Source: CAYUEN01 sp964443745 (lineage in GTDB: Bacteria; Campylobacterota; Campylobacteria; Campylobacterales; QNZT01). From it: a DNA stretch of 64,000 bases. This document shows positions 35,318-43,881 of the stretch, piece by piece. The first letter of the stretch is position 1, and each line of letters begins with the position of its first letter. A program made the position numbers and the translations under genes. Under the pieces are notes generated by a model. It searched no databases. It had not been told where the DNA came from and saw only the letters and a program-made list of their open reading frames with translations. The DNA is taken from assembly GCA_964443745.1 (NCBI GenBank), contig CAYUEN010000002.1:1-64000 (forward strand). The letters run 5' to 3'.

Positions 35318-36672
35318 GTTTGTTACAACGTGAACGCGAAGCGATTCTCACGAACGAATATGTCGACCATTTCGATTTCGCCGAAGTGGAGCAGTTTGTC
35401 AAAAACGCCAGCAAAAACCTCTTCATCTCCCACCGGTTCGAAACGAGCGAGAGGACATTGGTGCAACCCCGCGGGGGTTTCCCGACCTACGAAAAGGTTT
35501 TCGCTCTCTATGAAGCGTTTGCGAACGCGGGGGTGGATGTTCTGCCGCTGACGATAGACAGCAACACCCGCCTGAACGATTACGCCACCGCCAGGAAAAT
35601 GCTGATTCTTTCGGAAGAGAACGAAGTCGATATGCTCAACGGTTATCCGCTGATCATCCACGGCTATCGTACCACGCGACGGATGATGACCCATTTCGAC
35701 AGGCCTGTGAGTCTACGTCACGGTACGCCCGACGCACGGCTTTTGATCGAGATCGCGCTCGCATCCGGGATTTTCGAGATAGAAGGGGGTCCGATCACCT
35801 ATCTGCTGCCGTATTCCAAGAATTTTCCGCTGGACAAAGCCTTTTTGTACTGGAAGTATGTCGAGAAGGTGTGTGCCCACTACTCCGCTTTCAATGAGCC
35901 GATCAACAGGGAATCTTTCGGACCGCTGACGGCCACGATGGCTCCTCCCGTGGTGGTGATCGTGATTCAACTGCTCGAGATGCTCCTTTCGCTGGAAGAG
36001 GGGGTACGCTCCTTTTCGATCAGCTTCGCCCAGACGGGATCGGTGGAGCAGGATATCGTCACCTCCAACGTACTCAAACGTACGGCGAGAAAGTATGCCG
36101 AGCGGTTCGGATACGCGGATGCGAAGCTCCATCTGGTCTACCACCAGTGGATGGGGGCCTTTCCGAGAGACAAAGCCTACTCCGAATCGCTGATCACCAC
36201 CTCCACGGTGATCGCCGCTCTGGTGGGTGCGGACAAGATCATCACCAAAACCAAAGAGGAGGCGTTCGGTATTCCGACCAAAGAGGCCAACGCTTCGGCG
36301 GTCGCCAATACGAAATATACGCTCGGAATTCTCAACGGCTTGCCGAAAGTGGGCAACGAAGAGGAGGAGGCGTGTCTGGAGGAGATGGTCGATAGTGTGA
36401 TGGAGGCGGTTTTCAACGACAGTGCAGACACCCTCTGGCGGCAGGTTTTCAATGCGATCAAGAAGGGGTATATCGATGTTCCTTTCTCCCCGCATGTCAT
36501 CAACGCCAACGAAGTGATCACGATCAGGGATCCGCAAAAGAACATCCGGATCTACGAACGCGGCAAAATGCCGATTTCCGATCGATGTTGGAGAGTCGAG
36601 CGCGAAAAAATCGCGCTGGGAGGCGATTCGGTCGTGGACAAGATCATCAAGGATATAGGGATCATGTTATGA
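35314..36672 (+). CDS. glmE: Glutamate mutase epsilon (catalytic) subunit
   Basis: This 452-residue TIM-barrel subunit holds the substrate. The residues that bind glutamate in the Clostridium cochlearium enzyme appear conserved: the arginine claw at R53 (QPRGG), R86 (SNTRLND) and R135 (RHGTPDAR), and E157, Y163 and Y167 in EGGPITYLLPY. GIPTKEANA, which carries the conserved lysine, is also present. The protein is somewhat shorter than the 483-residue clostridial subunit, mostly at the N-terminus. Conservation of the whole pocket argues for genuine glutamate mutase activity rather than a related mutase. Confidence 0.93.
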   Translation: MSLLQREREAILTNEYVDHFDFAEVEQFVKNASKNLFISHRFETSERTLVQPRGGFPTYEKVFALYEAFANAGVDVLPLTIDSNTRLNDYATARKMLILSEENEVDMLNGYPLIIHGYRTTRRMMTHFDRPVSLRHGTPDARLLIEIALASGIFEIEGGPITYLLPYSKNFPLDKAFLYWKYVEKVCAHYSAFNEPINRESFGPLTATMAPPVVVIVIQLLEMLLSLEEGVRSFSISFAQTGSVEQDIVTSNVLKRTARKYAERFGYADAKLHLVYHQWMGAFPRDKAYSESLITTSTVIAALVGADKIITKTKEEAFGIPTKEANASAVANTKYTLGILNGLPKVGNEEEEACLEEMVDSVMEAVFNDSADTLWRQVFNAIKKGYIDVPFSPHVINANEVITIRDPQKNIRIYERGKMPISDRCWRVEREKIALGGDSVVDKIIKDIGIML

Positions 36673-37865
36673 GAGAGACGTTGCTGATCGATGTGGGAAG
36701 CACTTATTTCAAAGTGATGGCGATGGGAGAGATACGGCAGTACCCCCGAAGTTTCGAGAAAAATATCTACCGCGATTTGCGGGAGAAATGCGGGGAGTTG
36801 ATCGATCAGTACGCCAAAGAGGATATCTATATCTGCAGTTCGGCCAACGGGGGTTTGAGTACTCTGATCATCGGCCTGACCAACTCTTTCAGTCTCCGTT
36901 ACGCGACGAATATCGCCTACAATTCGGGAATCAATATCATCGATACGCTGCTTTTTCCAAAAATCAAATCCTATCCGATTCCGGGAGAGAAGGTGGATGT
37001 CGTGATCGTTACGGGAGGGATCGACGGTGTGGGCGGACGTTTTGATGAGAAGTTGTTCGGTTATTTGAAGCATCTGAAATACGACAATATCGTCTATGCC
37101 GGAAGCGACGAAGACGCGAAGAGGCTTGAAAAAGAGATCCCGAACATCACGATTCTGGGAAATATTCTCAACGACCGCCTGCAGGTGGAAGAGGAGGAGC
37201 TCAAAACCTACCTGACCAATCTCTATCAAGCCGATATCATCGGAAAGGAGGAGATCAAGGAGCTTTATGAAATCACCGCCAATCAGATCTTTTCCACCCC
37301 TTACGTCGTCAACCGCGCGATGGGTTCGCTCGCCGCGAGTCTGCCCGAGGTGGTCGATCCGTTTATCCTGATCGATATCGGCGGGGCGACCACCGATATC
37401 CACTACAGCAGCGATCTGCGTATGGACAACCGCGTAAGTGACGAAGGATACGACAGGCTGGTTTTCAAAAAACTGGGTGTCTACAAGTCAAGAGAGAGCC
37501 TCGTCTTCAGCGCCAGACAGAACGAATTCGTCTACGAATTGCTCAACTATCTCAACGTCACGGAAAACATCCTCGAAGAGCAGAGCGAAAAGGCGACGCG
37601 AATTTTAATGCAGCTGGCGATCTTTCTGGTGCTCTACAAGGTCTCCCGTCATCATGAAGGGTATCTCTCGTTGCGTCTGGAGCGGCTCAAATCGATCGTG
37701 GTGACCGGTGGCATCACCAAAGTGCTCACGGACGAGGAGGTGGAGGAGATCGTCCTCTTTTTCTATCGGAAGATTCTACATTACCACACCGTGCCGCAAC
37801 TGGTGATCGACCGAGCGTATGCGATCTGGACCCTGGGGCTTGTTCCCGCATATGAAAGCGAATAA
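36669..37865 (+). CDS. glmL: Glutamate mutase-associated MutL/GlmL family protein (probable reactivase)
   Basis: This is an actin/Hsp70-like ATPase fold of 398 residues from the ATG at 36669, which overlaps the glmE stop by four bases. Earlier in-frame codons lie inside glmE. Phosphate-binding loops read IDVGSTYFK at about 7-15 and IDIGGATTD at about 235-243, with TGGIDGVGG at 115-123. MutL proteins are encoded with glutamate mutase in many anaerobes and are thought to exchange damaged cobalamin or otherwise maintain the enzyme. Direct proof is limited. Confidence 0.9.
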   Translation: MRETLLIDVGSTYFKVMAMGEIRQYPRSFEKNIYRDLREKCGELIDQYAKEDIYICSSANGGLSTLIIGLTNSFSLRYATNIAYNSGINIIDTLLFPKIKSYPIPGEKVDVVIVTGGIDGVGGRFDEKLFGYLKHLKYDNIVYAGSDEDAKRLEKEIPNITILGNILNDRLQVEEEELKTYLTNLYQADIIGKEEIKELYEITANQIFSTPYVVNRAMGSLAASLPEVVDPFILIDIGGATTDIHYSSDLRMDNRVSDEGYDRLVFKKLGVYKSRESLVFSARQNEFVYELLNYLNVTENILEEQSEKATRILMQLAIFLVLYKVSRHHEGYLSLRLERLKSIVVTGGITKVLTDEEVEEIVLFFYRKILHYHTVPQLVIDRAYAIWTLGLVPAYESE

Positions 37866-37875
37866 AGGAGTCGTC

Positions 37876-39441
37876 ATGTCCGTCAACAGTATCCGAAATC
37901 TGCTCGAAGAGGCGGTCGTCGCTTCTTCGGAAAAAATCGCCTTGATCTACGAGCATAAGCGTCTAAGCTATGCGGAGCTTTTCGAGAGGGTCAACAAGAT
38001 CGCCCACTACTTCAACGATCTGGGATTGCCGAAAGGGAGTCGGATCGGTATCTATTCCAACAAGTCGATCGATCAGGTGATCGCGATTCTCGCCCTCCTT
38101 TCGACCGAATACGTCTTCGTTCCGATCACACGCTTTCTCAAGCCCGAACAGGTCTCCTACATCATCGAGGATGCGGGAATCGACTGCATCATCACCGACA
38201 AGGTCAAGGCCAAGACGATAGAGGCGATAGATTTCGGGGGAAGGGTGATTTCCTACGATCCGATCGAAATGGAGTGCGTGACGTTCGAGGAGATCTACAA
38301 ACTCTACAACGGTAACTTCGACTGCAGTATCAAAGGGCATGACAATGCGGCGATGACCTACAGTTTCACCTCGACCGGATTTCCCAAAGGGATCGTCATG
38401 ACCCATCGAAACTTCACGGACGGGGCGCGGGTTGTGAGCAAATATCTGGGTATCACGGCCGATGACGTCCTCTCGGGGCTGCTTTCGTTCAATCTTGATT
38501 ACGGTCTGAATCAGATTTTCTGCGCGATCTATGCCAAAGCGACGCTCGCGATCCATAAAATGCTGCTTCCGGGAGACTTTTTCACCCATCTGATCCGGGA
38601 CGGGGTCACGCTGCTGGCACTGATGCCGATACATATCACGCAGATGTTCGACGAAGATCCCCACCGTCTTCCCAGACCCGAGGAGCTCGACCATATCCGG
38701 GCGATCACCTCCTCCGGCGGGAAAGTGACGAACAGAATGCTCGAAGATATCGAACGCTATTTCACCAAAGCGCGTTTTTATTCGATGCATGGTCTCAGCG
38801 AAGCCTTTCGGTGCAGCTATCTCGATCCCGAACAGATAAGGATTCGCCCCACTTCGATAGGCAAGGCGATTCCCGATGTCGATCTATACGTGATCAACGA
38901 AGAGGGTGAGTCGTGCAAGCCCAGGGAGATCGGGGAGCTGATCCATCGCGGAATCGGTATCTACAAAGGATACTGGAAGAGTCCGGAAGAGACGGCCAAG
39001 CGGTTTAAAAGTATCAGAATTTTGGAGAAGGTGATCGATCTGGAGGGAGATCTGTGTGACGAAATCGTCGTCGCAAGCGGAGACTACGTCTATCGTGACG
39101 AAGAGGGATATCTCTATTTTGTGAGTCGCAAAGACGATATGATCAAGACGATGGGGTATCGTGTCAGCCCTTACGAGATCGAAACGGCCGTTTTGAATCA
39201 TGTACCCGGTATCAGAGATTGTGCCGTCTTTTCAGTCGAAAACGAAGAGATCGAAGAGGAGATCGTACTTGTCTATAGCGCTTTGGCGGAGATTCCCCGA
39301 AACGAAATACTCTTCGAACTCAAAAAACATCTTCCCAACTATATGCTTCCTTCACAAATCTTTTATAAGAAGAGTATTCCGCGCCATTACGGAAAGATCG
39401 ACAAAGAAGCTCTCAAAAAAGAGGTGCTCGAGAGCCTCTAG
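37876..39441 (+). CDS. AMP-forming acyl or amino-acid ligase (ANL superfamily)
   Basis: This 521-residue adenylate-forming enzyme starts at an ATG behind AAAGGAG, ten bases after glmL. The P-loop reads FTSTGFPKG at about 164-172, lacking the usual second Thr-Gly. HGLSEAF replaces the YGxTE motif. SGDYVYRDEEGYLYFVSRKDDMIKTMGYRVS contains the A7 and A8 motifs, and the catalytic lysine is in HYGKIDKEA near residue 507. It activates a carboxylate with ATP and passes it to CoA or a carrier. Its place in the glutamate mutase operon suggests the substrate is 3-methylaspartate or glutamate, as in some polyketide pathways. No carrier protein is nearby. The last four bases overlap the convergent gene. 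Confidence 0.8.
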   Translation: MSVNSIRNLLEEAVVASSEKIALIYEHKRLSYAELFERVNKIAHYFNDLGLPKGSRIGIYSNKSIDQVIAILALLSTEYVFVPITRFLKPEQVSYIIEDAGIDCIITDKVKAKTIEAIDFGGRVISYDPIEMECVTFEEIYKLYNGNFDCSIKGHDNAAMTYSFTSTGFPKGIVMTHRNFTDGARVVSKYLGITADDVLSGLLSFNLDYGLNQIFCAIYAKATLAIHKMLLPGDFFTHLIRDGVTLLALMPIHITQMFDEDPHRLPRPEELDHIRAITSSGGKVTNRMLEDIERYFTKARFYSMHGLSEAFRCSYLDPEQIRIRPTSIGKAIPDVDLYVINEEGESCKPREIGELIHRGIGIYKGYWKSPEETAKRFKSIRILEKVIDLEGDLCDEIVVASGDYVYRDEEGYLYFVSRKDDMIKTMGYRVSPYEIETAVLNHVPGIRDCAVFSVENEEIEEEIVLVYSALAEIPRNEILFELKKHLPNYMLPSQIFYKKSIPRHYGKIDKEALKKEVLESL

Positions 39442-40781
39442 AGTGTCGGTAGAAAATAGCTCGCGGCGATGTGCTGCTCATAGGAGTAGCAGCGCTGATC
39501 GAGAGTTTTTTGAAAAAACGTCTTCGCCTCTTCGATTCCGTTTTTGTTCCACTGATCGAATCCGACCAGAAAGAGCGCTTCGGCCCGTTTGCATGGATTG
39601 TCCGCCCTGGTGAGGAGTTCGGTCGCATCCTGGTCTCCCAGCCAGTAGGCGACGAGTTCCTCTTGCCATTTCGTGAGGTGGACCGAAGCGGGGAGATTTT
39701 GAAGGATACGTCTGGATGCTTCCGGACTCTTTTTGGAGGTGGCAAGTGCCAGCATCAGATAATCCGAAAAAGAGGGATTGGTGGTTTGTTGGATGTAGTG
39801 TTCGAAATTTTCCGCCGCTTTTTCCCACACCTGCGAATAGAAGTAGAAATGGCCGAGGGTATTGTATCGCTCGATCGATTCGGTATGGGGAATGTATTTC
39901 ATCGCTTCGTTTTTCTGACCGTTTTCGATCAGAGTGTCGGCGAGAAAGAGTCGGGATCGGTCGTTTTGGGGGTCTGCCTGGTAGAGTTTGATCGCACTGT
40001 TGATCGCTTCGGATCTCGCGCCCAATCTTTCGTAAGCGATCGCCATCAGCGAATAGGCTGTGGTCATTTTCGGGCTCAAAGCGATCACCTTCTTCGCTTC
40101 GGAGAGAATCTTTTTGTTCAGGAGGTTGTTTTTGACGCCACAGAGGTTTTTCGATTCCAGATCGAGCGTTTTGTAGAGATAGGCGGTAGCGAGCATCAGA
40201 TGGAGCGTGACGTTGTTCGGATCGACTTTGAGTCCGCGCTTGAGTGTCTCTATCGCCGCATTGTAAGCCTTCTGGTCGAGATAGAGGTCGGCCAGCATCT
40301 GATAGGAGGGGGCGAATCGCGGATTTTCTTCGATCGCTCCGAGCATCAGGTCGGCGATTTTGTCTCGTTCGCGTTCACGGTCGAGAAAGAGCGCTTCGAT
40401 ATAGGAGGGGGGAGCGGTATTGAGATGCGCGGCTTGGAGCGCGGGGAAAAAGGGGATCACCTTGTCCGCGAGCGCTCGGTCTTTTTCCAGTGCGATTTTC
40501 GTCAATGCGATGGCGGAGTAGAACTGCTGGATCTTCAGATCGTTCGGATTGAGCGTATGGGCGGCGTCGATCTCTTCGAGCGCCCGATCCAGCATAGTCC
40601 GGTCTTCTGTTTGGAGGTAGGCTTTGTAATGCTCTTTCGCCAGTGAAAAGTAGGGAATGTTCTTGTCGAGCTTCGGTTTGGGCGGAAGTTCCGGCTGAGC
40701 CGTGATTTCCGGCGCTACTTTCGGGGCACATCCGGTGAGAATCCATCCGGCGAGTAATAGAAATACGATCGATCGAAGCAT
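39438..40781 (-). CDS. TPR-repeat lipoprotein
   Basis: This 447-residue protein starts at the ATG at 40781 behind AGGAGAAA. The signal peptide ends in a lipobox LTGC, so the mature protein begins at Cys 18 and is lipid-anchored. A Pro-rich linker leads into tetratricopeptide repeats from about residue 45 to the end (for example NPRFAPSYQMLADLYLDQKAYNAAIE). Such proteins scaffold envelope complexes. No specific partner is apparent. It is convergent with the ligase gene and overlaps it by four bases. Confidence 0.8.
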   Translation of the reverse strand: MLRSIVFLLLAGWILTGCAPKVAPEITAQPELPPKPKLDKNIPYFSLAKEHYKAYLQTEDRTMLDRALEEIDAAHTLNPNDLKIQQFYSAIALTKIALEKDRALADKVIPFFPALQAAHLNTAPPSYIEALFLDRERERDKIADLMLGAIEENPRFAPSYQMLADLYLDQKAYNAAIETLKRGLKVDPNNVTLHLMLATAYLYKTLDLESKNLCGVKNNLLNKKILSEAKKVIALSPKMTTAYSLMAIAYERLGARSEAINSAIKLYQADPQNDRSRLFLADTLIENGQKNEAMKYIPHTESIERYNTLGHFYFYSQVWEKAAENFEHYIQQTTNPSFSDYLMLALATSKKSPEASRRILQNLPASVHLTKWQEELVAYWLGDQDATELLTRADNPCKRAEALFLVGFDQWNKNGIEEAKTFFQKTLDQRCYSYEQHIAASYFLPTL

Positions 40782-40863
40782 GGTTTCTCCTTTTTGTTTC
40801 AATCATAGCATAAACAAGGTCAGAATTTGTTAGACTATTTCATTTTGGAGTGGAGGATTTTTC

Positions 40864-41343
40864 ATGGGGTATCATGAATGGTTCGAAGAGTTGGCGGAAA
40901 AACACCGGACTATCGTCGAAAAATGCCATAGGTTGAGTGACGATGCACTGGTGGATTATTTTCTGTATGAAAACATGGTGGAGAAGGAGCCCGATTACTG
41001 TCCCCTCTATGCCACCGGGACGAAATGTCATCGGATGGAAGATCTCAACTGCTATCTGTGCGGTTGTCCCGAATTTCGTTTCTGTGACGGAGGATTTGGG
41101 GTATATGAAGGCAAAAAACTCTACAGCTACTGCGCGATCGACTCGAGACACGCTACATGGGTGAGGGTATCCGATGGGTGGCATCTAGATTGCAGCGGCT
41201 GTACCCTGCCACACCACAAAAGCTACATCCTGAAGCATTTCGACCGAGATTGGAAAAAGATCATGAAAGAAGTCGAATGCGGTGAGCCCGGTATGCTTTC
41301 GGCGAAAAAAATCGCTATAATAGTCAAAAAGGAGGTACGATGA
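40864..41343 (+). CDS. Cysteine-rich protein of unknown function
   Basis: I do not recognise this 159-residue protein. It carries a cluster of cysteines (CPLYATGTKCH, NCYLCGCPEFRFCDGG at about residues 41-78) and a further pair in LDCSGCTLPHH near residue 118, plus several histidines, suggesting a Fe-S or zinc site. There is no signal peptide or membrane helix, so it is probably cytoplasmic. It follows GGAGTGGAGG and overlaps the universal stress protein gene by four bases, so the two are co-expressed. Confidence 0.65.
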   Translation: MGYHEWFEELAEKHRTIVEKCHRLSDDALVDYFLYENMVEKEPDYCPLYATGTKCHRMEDLNCYLCGCPEFRFCDGGFGVYEGKKLYSYCAIDSRHATWVRVSDGWHLDCSGCTLPHHKSYILKHFDRDWKKIMKEVECGEPGMLSAKKIAIIVKKEVR

Positions 41344-41780
41344 AATTTCTCGTTGCGGTAGATTTATCCGAACCGACACAGAAGATCATCGATACGATCA
41401 GGGCTTGTGTCGACAAAGAGAGGGATGAAGTCTGGCTGCTTCATGTAGCTCAGCCCGAGCCCGATTTCGTGGGATTCGATGTCGACACTCCACAAATGCG
41501 TGAAGTGATCGCGAAGCGTTTCCACAAAGAGATGTGCGAACTGGGCGAATTCGAAGCGCAGATCGAAGACGACGGTATTCGTTGCAAAGCCCAGATGTTG
41601 CAGGGAGATATCGTCGAAACGATTTTGAAAAAGGTGGAGAGGGAGAAGATCGATATGATCATGATCGGTTCTCATGGGCACAACTTCATGGCGCGCGTTT
41701 TACTTGGAAGTGTCAGTGAGGCGATCGTACGTCATTCGCCAGTTCCGGTCATTATCGTTCCTACACACAAATCTGCTTAA
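41340..41780 (+). CDS. Universal stress protein (UspA family)
   Basis: This 146-residue single-domain Usp begins with MKFLVAVDLSEPTQKII. The ATP-binding signature G-x2-G-x9-G-S is present in GSHGHNFMARVLLGSVSE near residues 112-129, so it is probably of the ATP-binding subclass. These proteins support survival under stress by poorly known means. Coupling to the Cys-rich protein is by ATGA overlap. Confidence 0.92.
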   Translation: MKFLVAVDLSEPTQKIIDTIRACVDKERDEVWLLHVAQPEPDFVGFDVDTPQMREVIAKRFHKEMCELGEFEAQIEDDGIRCKAQMLQGDIVETILKKVEREKIDMIMIGSHGHNFMARVLLGSVSEAIVRHSPVPVIIVPTHKSA

Positions 41781-41797
41781 CCTTATAAAACTTTTGT

Positions 41798-41803
41798 TAA
41801 AAT
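41798..41803 (+). promoter_or_regulatory. -10 box upstream of the OmpA-family gene
   Basis: TAAAAT at 41798-41803 predicts a start near 41810, with AAGGGG before the ATG at 41834. Confidence 0.4.
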
Positions 41804-41833
41804 AGTTTACTTTTTCAAAAAGGGGCAGATTCG

Positions 41834-42964
41834 ATGAAAAAAAGTATCGGGATATTGCTGGCGGGAGTGGTGGGTCTTTTTGCCCAAAATACGGTAGAGC
41901 GTTATCATATCGACGATATCGATTTTGGATTGATGTACGGCCTTACGTCGATAGACAACAGCGGAGGATGGGATTTTTCCAAACATACGCTTCAGGCATC
42001 GTTCCTGCTGAAAATGCAAGAGTTTTCCATCGATCCGATGGTCAATATGACTTTCGTCAACCTTTCCGATGAAGATGGAGCCGGATCGCTCTGGCAGCTG
42101 GCGCTCAACGGTCTGTATACGTTCGAAGGTGAATTCTATACGATGACTCCCTATCTCTATGCGGGTCTGGGATATGAATACGTCCATAACAGTACCAGCG
42201 ATTTGAAAAGCAATCCATTTCTTCAAGCAGGTGTCGGAGTACGCTATCCGCTCTTCGAGGATACCGATCTGGTGGGAGAATTCCGTGGATTGCACGTGTT
42301 GGAACTCTCGGGCAGTGACCAGGGTGATGAATTTACCCTGTTTGTCGGTGTAAATATCCCGCTGCAGGAACATTATCTGATACCGGGAAGCAAAACGGTC
42401 GCCGTACCCGCACCCGAATCCACCGCTCCCGAGCTTCAGATGCAGAGAAACGACAAAGATGGTGACGGTGTGCCGGATGCACTCGATGTCTGTCCGGCTA
42501 CCCCTCCCCATTCCAAAGTCAACGAGCATGGATGCATCCCGAAATCCGAAAGATCCAGGCTTTCATCCCTTTCCGAAAAAAGAGCGCTGAAAACCGCGCC
42601 CAATGTGACGGAAAGATCTCTTTCGTCGATGCGACATATGGTAATTCATCCTATGTTCGCACCGGGGAGTGCACAATTGGATGAAGCATCGCGGGAGAAT
42701 ATACGCAGGTTGGCGGCCACTTTGAAAAAACGCACTTTCAAGCGCGTGAAACTCGAAGGATATACCGACGACAGCGGAGATTTCGAACAAAACAGAATCC
42801 TTTCCAAGAAGCGGGCGGACGCAATCAAGAAGATTCTCGTTTCGGAAGGTATTCCAGCACAGAAGATCGTTACGGTCGGCAAAGGAGAACTCAGTCCGAT
42901 AGCCAACAACGACACTCCAGAAGGTAGAGCGCAGAACAGACGCATCGAAATCACGATAGAGTGA
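41834..42964 (+). CDS. OmpA-family outer-membrane protein
   Basis: This 376-residue envelope protein has a signal peptide (about residues 1-17, cleaved near LFAQ). An eight-strand-type beta-barrel of about 170 residues is followed by a calcium-type thrombospondin-3 motif (DKDGDGVPDALDVCP). The C-terminus is an OmpA peptidoglycan-binding domain (from about 265; GYTDDSGDFEQN and GRAQNRRIEI are typical). It would tie the outer membrane to the cell wall. It has its own promoter and no operon partner. Confidence 0.92.
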   Translation: MKKSIGILLAGVVGLFAQNTVERYHIDDIDFGLMYGLTSIDNSGGWDFSKHTLQASFLLKMQEFSIDPMVNMTFVNLSDEDGAGSLWQLALNGLYTFEGEFYTMTPYLYAGLGYEYVHNSTSDLKSNPFLQAGVGVRYPLFEDTDLVGEFRGLHVLELSGSDQGDEFTLFVGVNIPLQEHYLIPGSKTVAVPAPESTAPELQMQRNDKDGDGVPDALDVCPATPPHSKVNEHGCIPKSERSRLSSLSEKRALKTAPNVTERSLSSMRHMVIHPMFAPGSAQLDEASRENIRRLAATLKKRTFKRVKLEGYTDDSGDFEQNRILSKKRADAIKKILVSEGIPAQKIVTVGKGELSPIANNDTPEGRAQNRRIEITIE

Positions 42965-43055
42965 AGAACATATCGTTCGCTCTGGTGTAAGAAGAGAGGA
43001 AGGAAGTCGGTATCTGGAATAAGTAGATATTAACTTTAAACTAAGATTAAATATG

Positions 43056-43061
43056 TATAAT
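43056..43061 (+). promoter_or_regulatory. -10 box upstream of trxA
   Basis: TATAAT at 43056-43061 predicts a start near 43068. AGGAG at 43086-43090 lies seven bases before the trxA ATG. Confidence 0.5.
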
Positions 43062-43097
43062 GTCAAGGCATTTTAAGAACACAACAGGAGAATATAG

Positions 43098-43415
43098 ATG
43101 GCAAAATATGTAGAATTAAATAGTTCCAACTTCAGCGATACCATTGCTAAAGGTGTTACACTCGTCGACTTTTGGGCGCCGTGGTGCGGACCGTGCAGAA
43201 TGATCGCACCGATTATCGAAGAGCTTGCGGAAGAGTTCGACGGAAAAGCGACTATCGCGAAAGTCAATACCGACGAAGAGCAGGATATCGCGATCCAGTA
43301 CGGTATCCGCTCTATCCCGACGTTGCTTTTCTTCAAGGATGGAGAATTGGTCGACCAAATGATCGGTGCCGCCGGTAAGCAGGTGATCGCCGACAAATTG
43401 GATGCACTTCTGTAA
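43098..43415 (+). CDS. trxA: Thioredoxin
   Basis: This 105-residue cytoplasmic thioredoxin has the redox motif WCGPC (about 29-33), the cis-proline in IRSIPTLLFF and the conserved VDFWAPWC lead-in. It reduces protein disulfides using electrons from thioredoxin reductase, encoded 466 bases downstream. The length is standard. Confidence 0.97.
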   Translation: MAKYVELNSSNFSDTIAKGVTLVDFWAPWCGPCRMIAPIIEELAEEFDGKATIAKVNTDEEQDIAIQYGIRSIPTLLFFKDGELVDQMIGAAGKQVIADKLDALL

Positions 43416-43871
43416 TTGAGACGTCCATCCGGAGGGAGAAGACTCTTCTCCCTCAACTATCTTTTCGCCTCTTTTTTCGGTGCGCTGATGATCGCCGGCG
43501 CGTTCGCCTACTACAACTACAAATTTTCCGAATACAGATTTTTCGATTTCGACGAGATGACATTCTATGAAAAACGGGATATTTTCGTTCCCAAAGCGCC
43601 CAAATATACCGTTTTGGTCTACAGTTCGAACATGACGTCCGCGAAAAAAGTGGCAGACAAACTCAAAAAAGAGAACCCCATTCTGGCGATCGATCTCTAC
43701 CAAAAGAGATTTAATCAAGAAGATAGTATCATTCCCGTAACCAGCGGAATCAATACGCTTTTGAAGTTTGTGCAGCGGTTCAATATCTATGAAGTACCTT
43801 GCGCTTTCGAAATCAAACGATACAAAAAAAGCAGATACAAACAAAACAGTATGATAGAGATTATCGAATAG
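43416..43871 (+). CDS. Small single-helix membrane protein between trxA and trxB
   Basis: This 151-residue frame starts at a TTG immediately after the trxA stop, without a ribosome site. It has a basic N-terminus (MRRPSGGRR), one membrane helix at about 13-33 and a soluble domain (PKYTVLVYSSNMTSAKKVADKL) that resembles a thioredoxin-like half fold. There is a single Cys near residue 130 (YEVPCAFEIK), in a position reminiscent of the cis-proline strand. It probably faces the periplasm. The family is unknown to me. Placement suggests a link to thiol chemistry, which is inference. Confidence 0.6.
   Translation: MRRPSGGRRLFSLNYLFASFFGALMIAGAFAYYNYKFSEYRFFDFDEMTFYEKRDIFVPKAPKYTVLVYSSNMTSAKKVADKLKKENPILAIDLYQKRFNQEDSIIPVTSGINTLLKFVQRFNIYEVPCAFEIKRYKKSRYKQNSMIEIIE
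43434..43452 (+). terminator. Perfect inverted repeat just after trxA
   Basis: GGGAGAAGA, C, TCTTCTCCC forms nine-base arms around one base, so a real hairpin would have about seven pairs and a five-base loop. It lies within the predicted 5' end of the following TTG-started gene. It could attenuate transcription beyond trxA. Confidence 0.4.
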
Positions 43872-43881
43872 GAGGGGAGTT

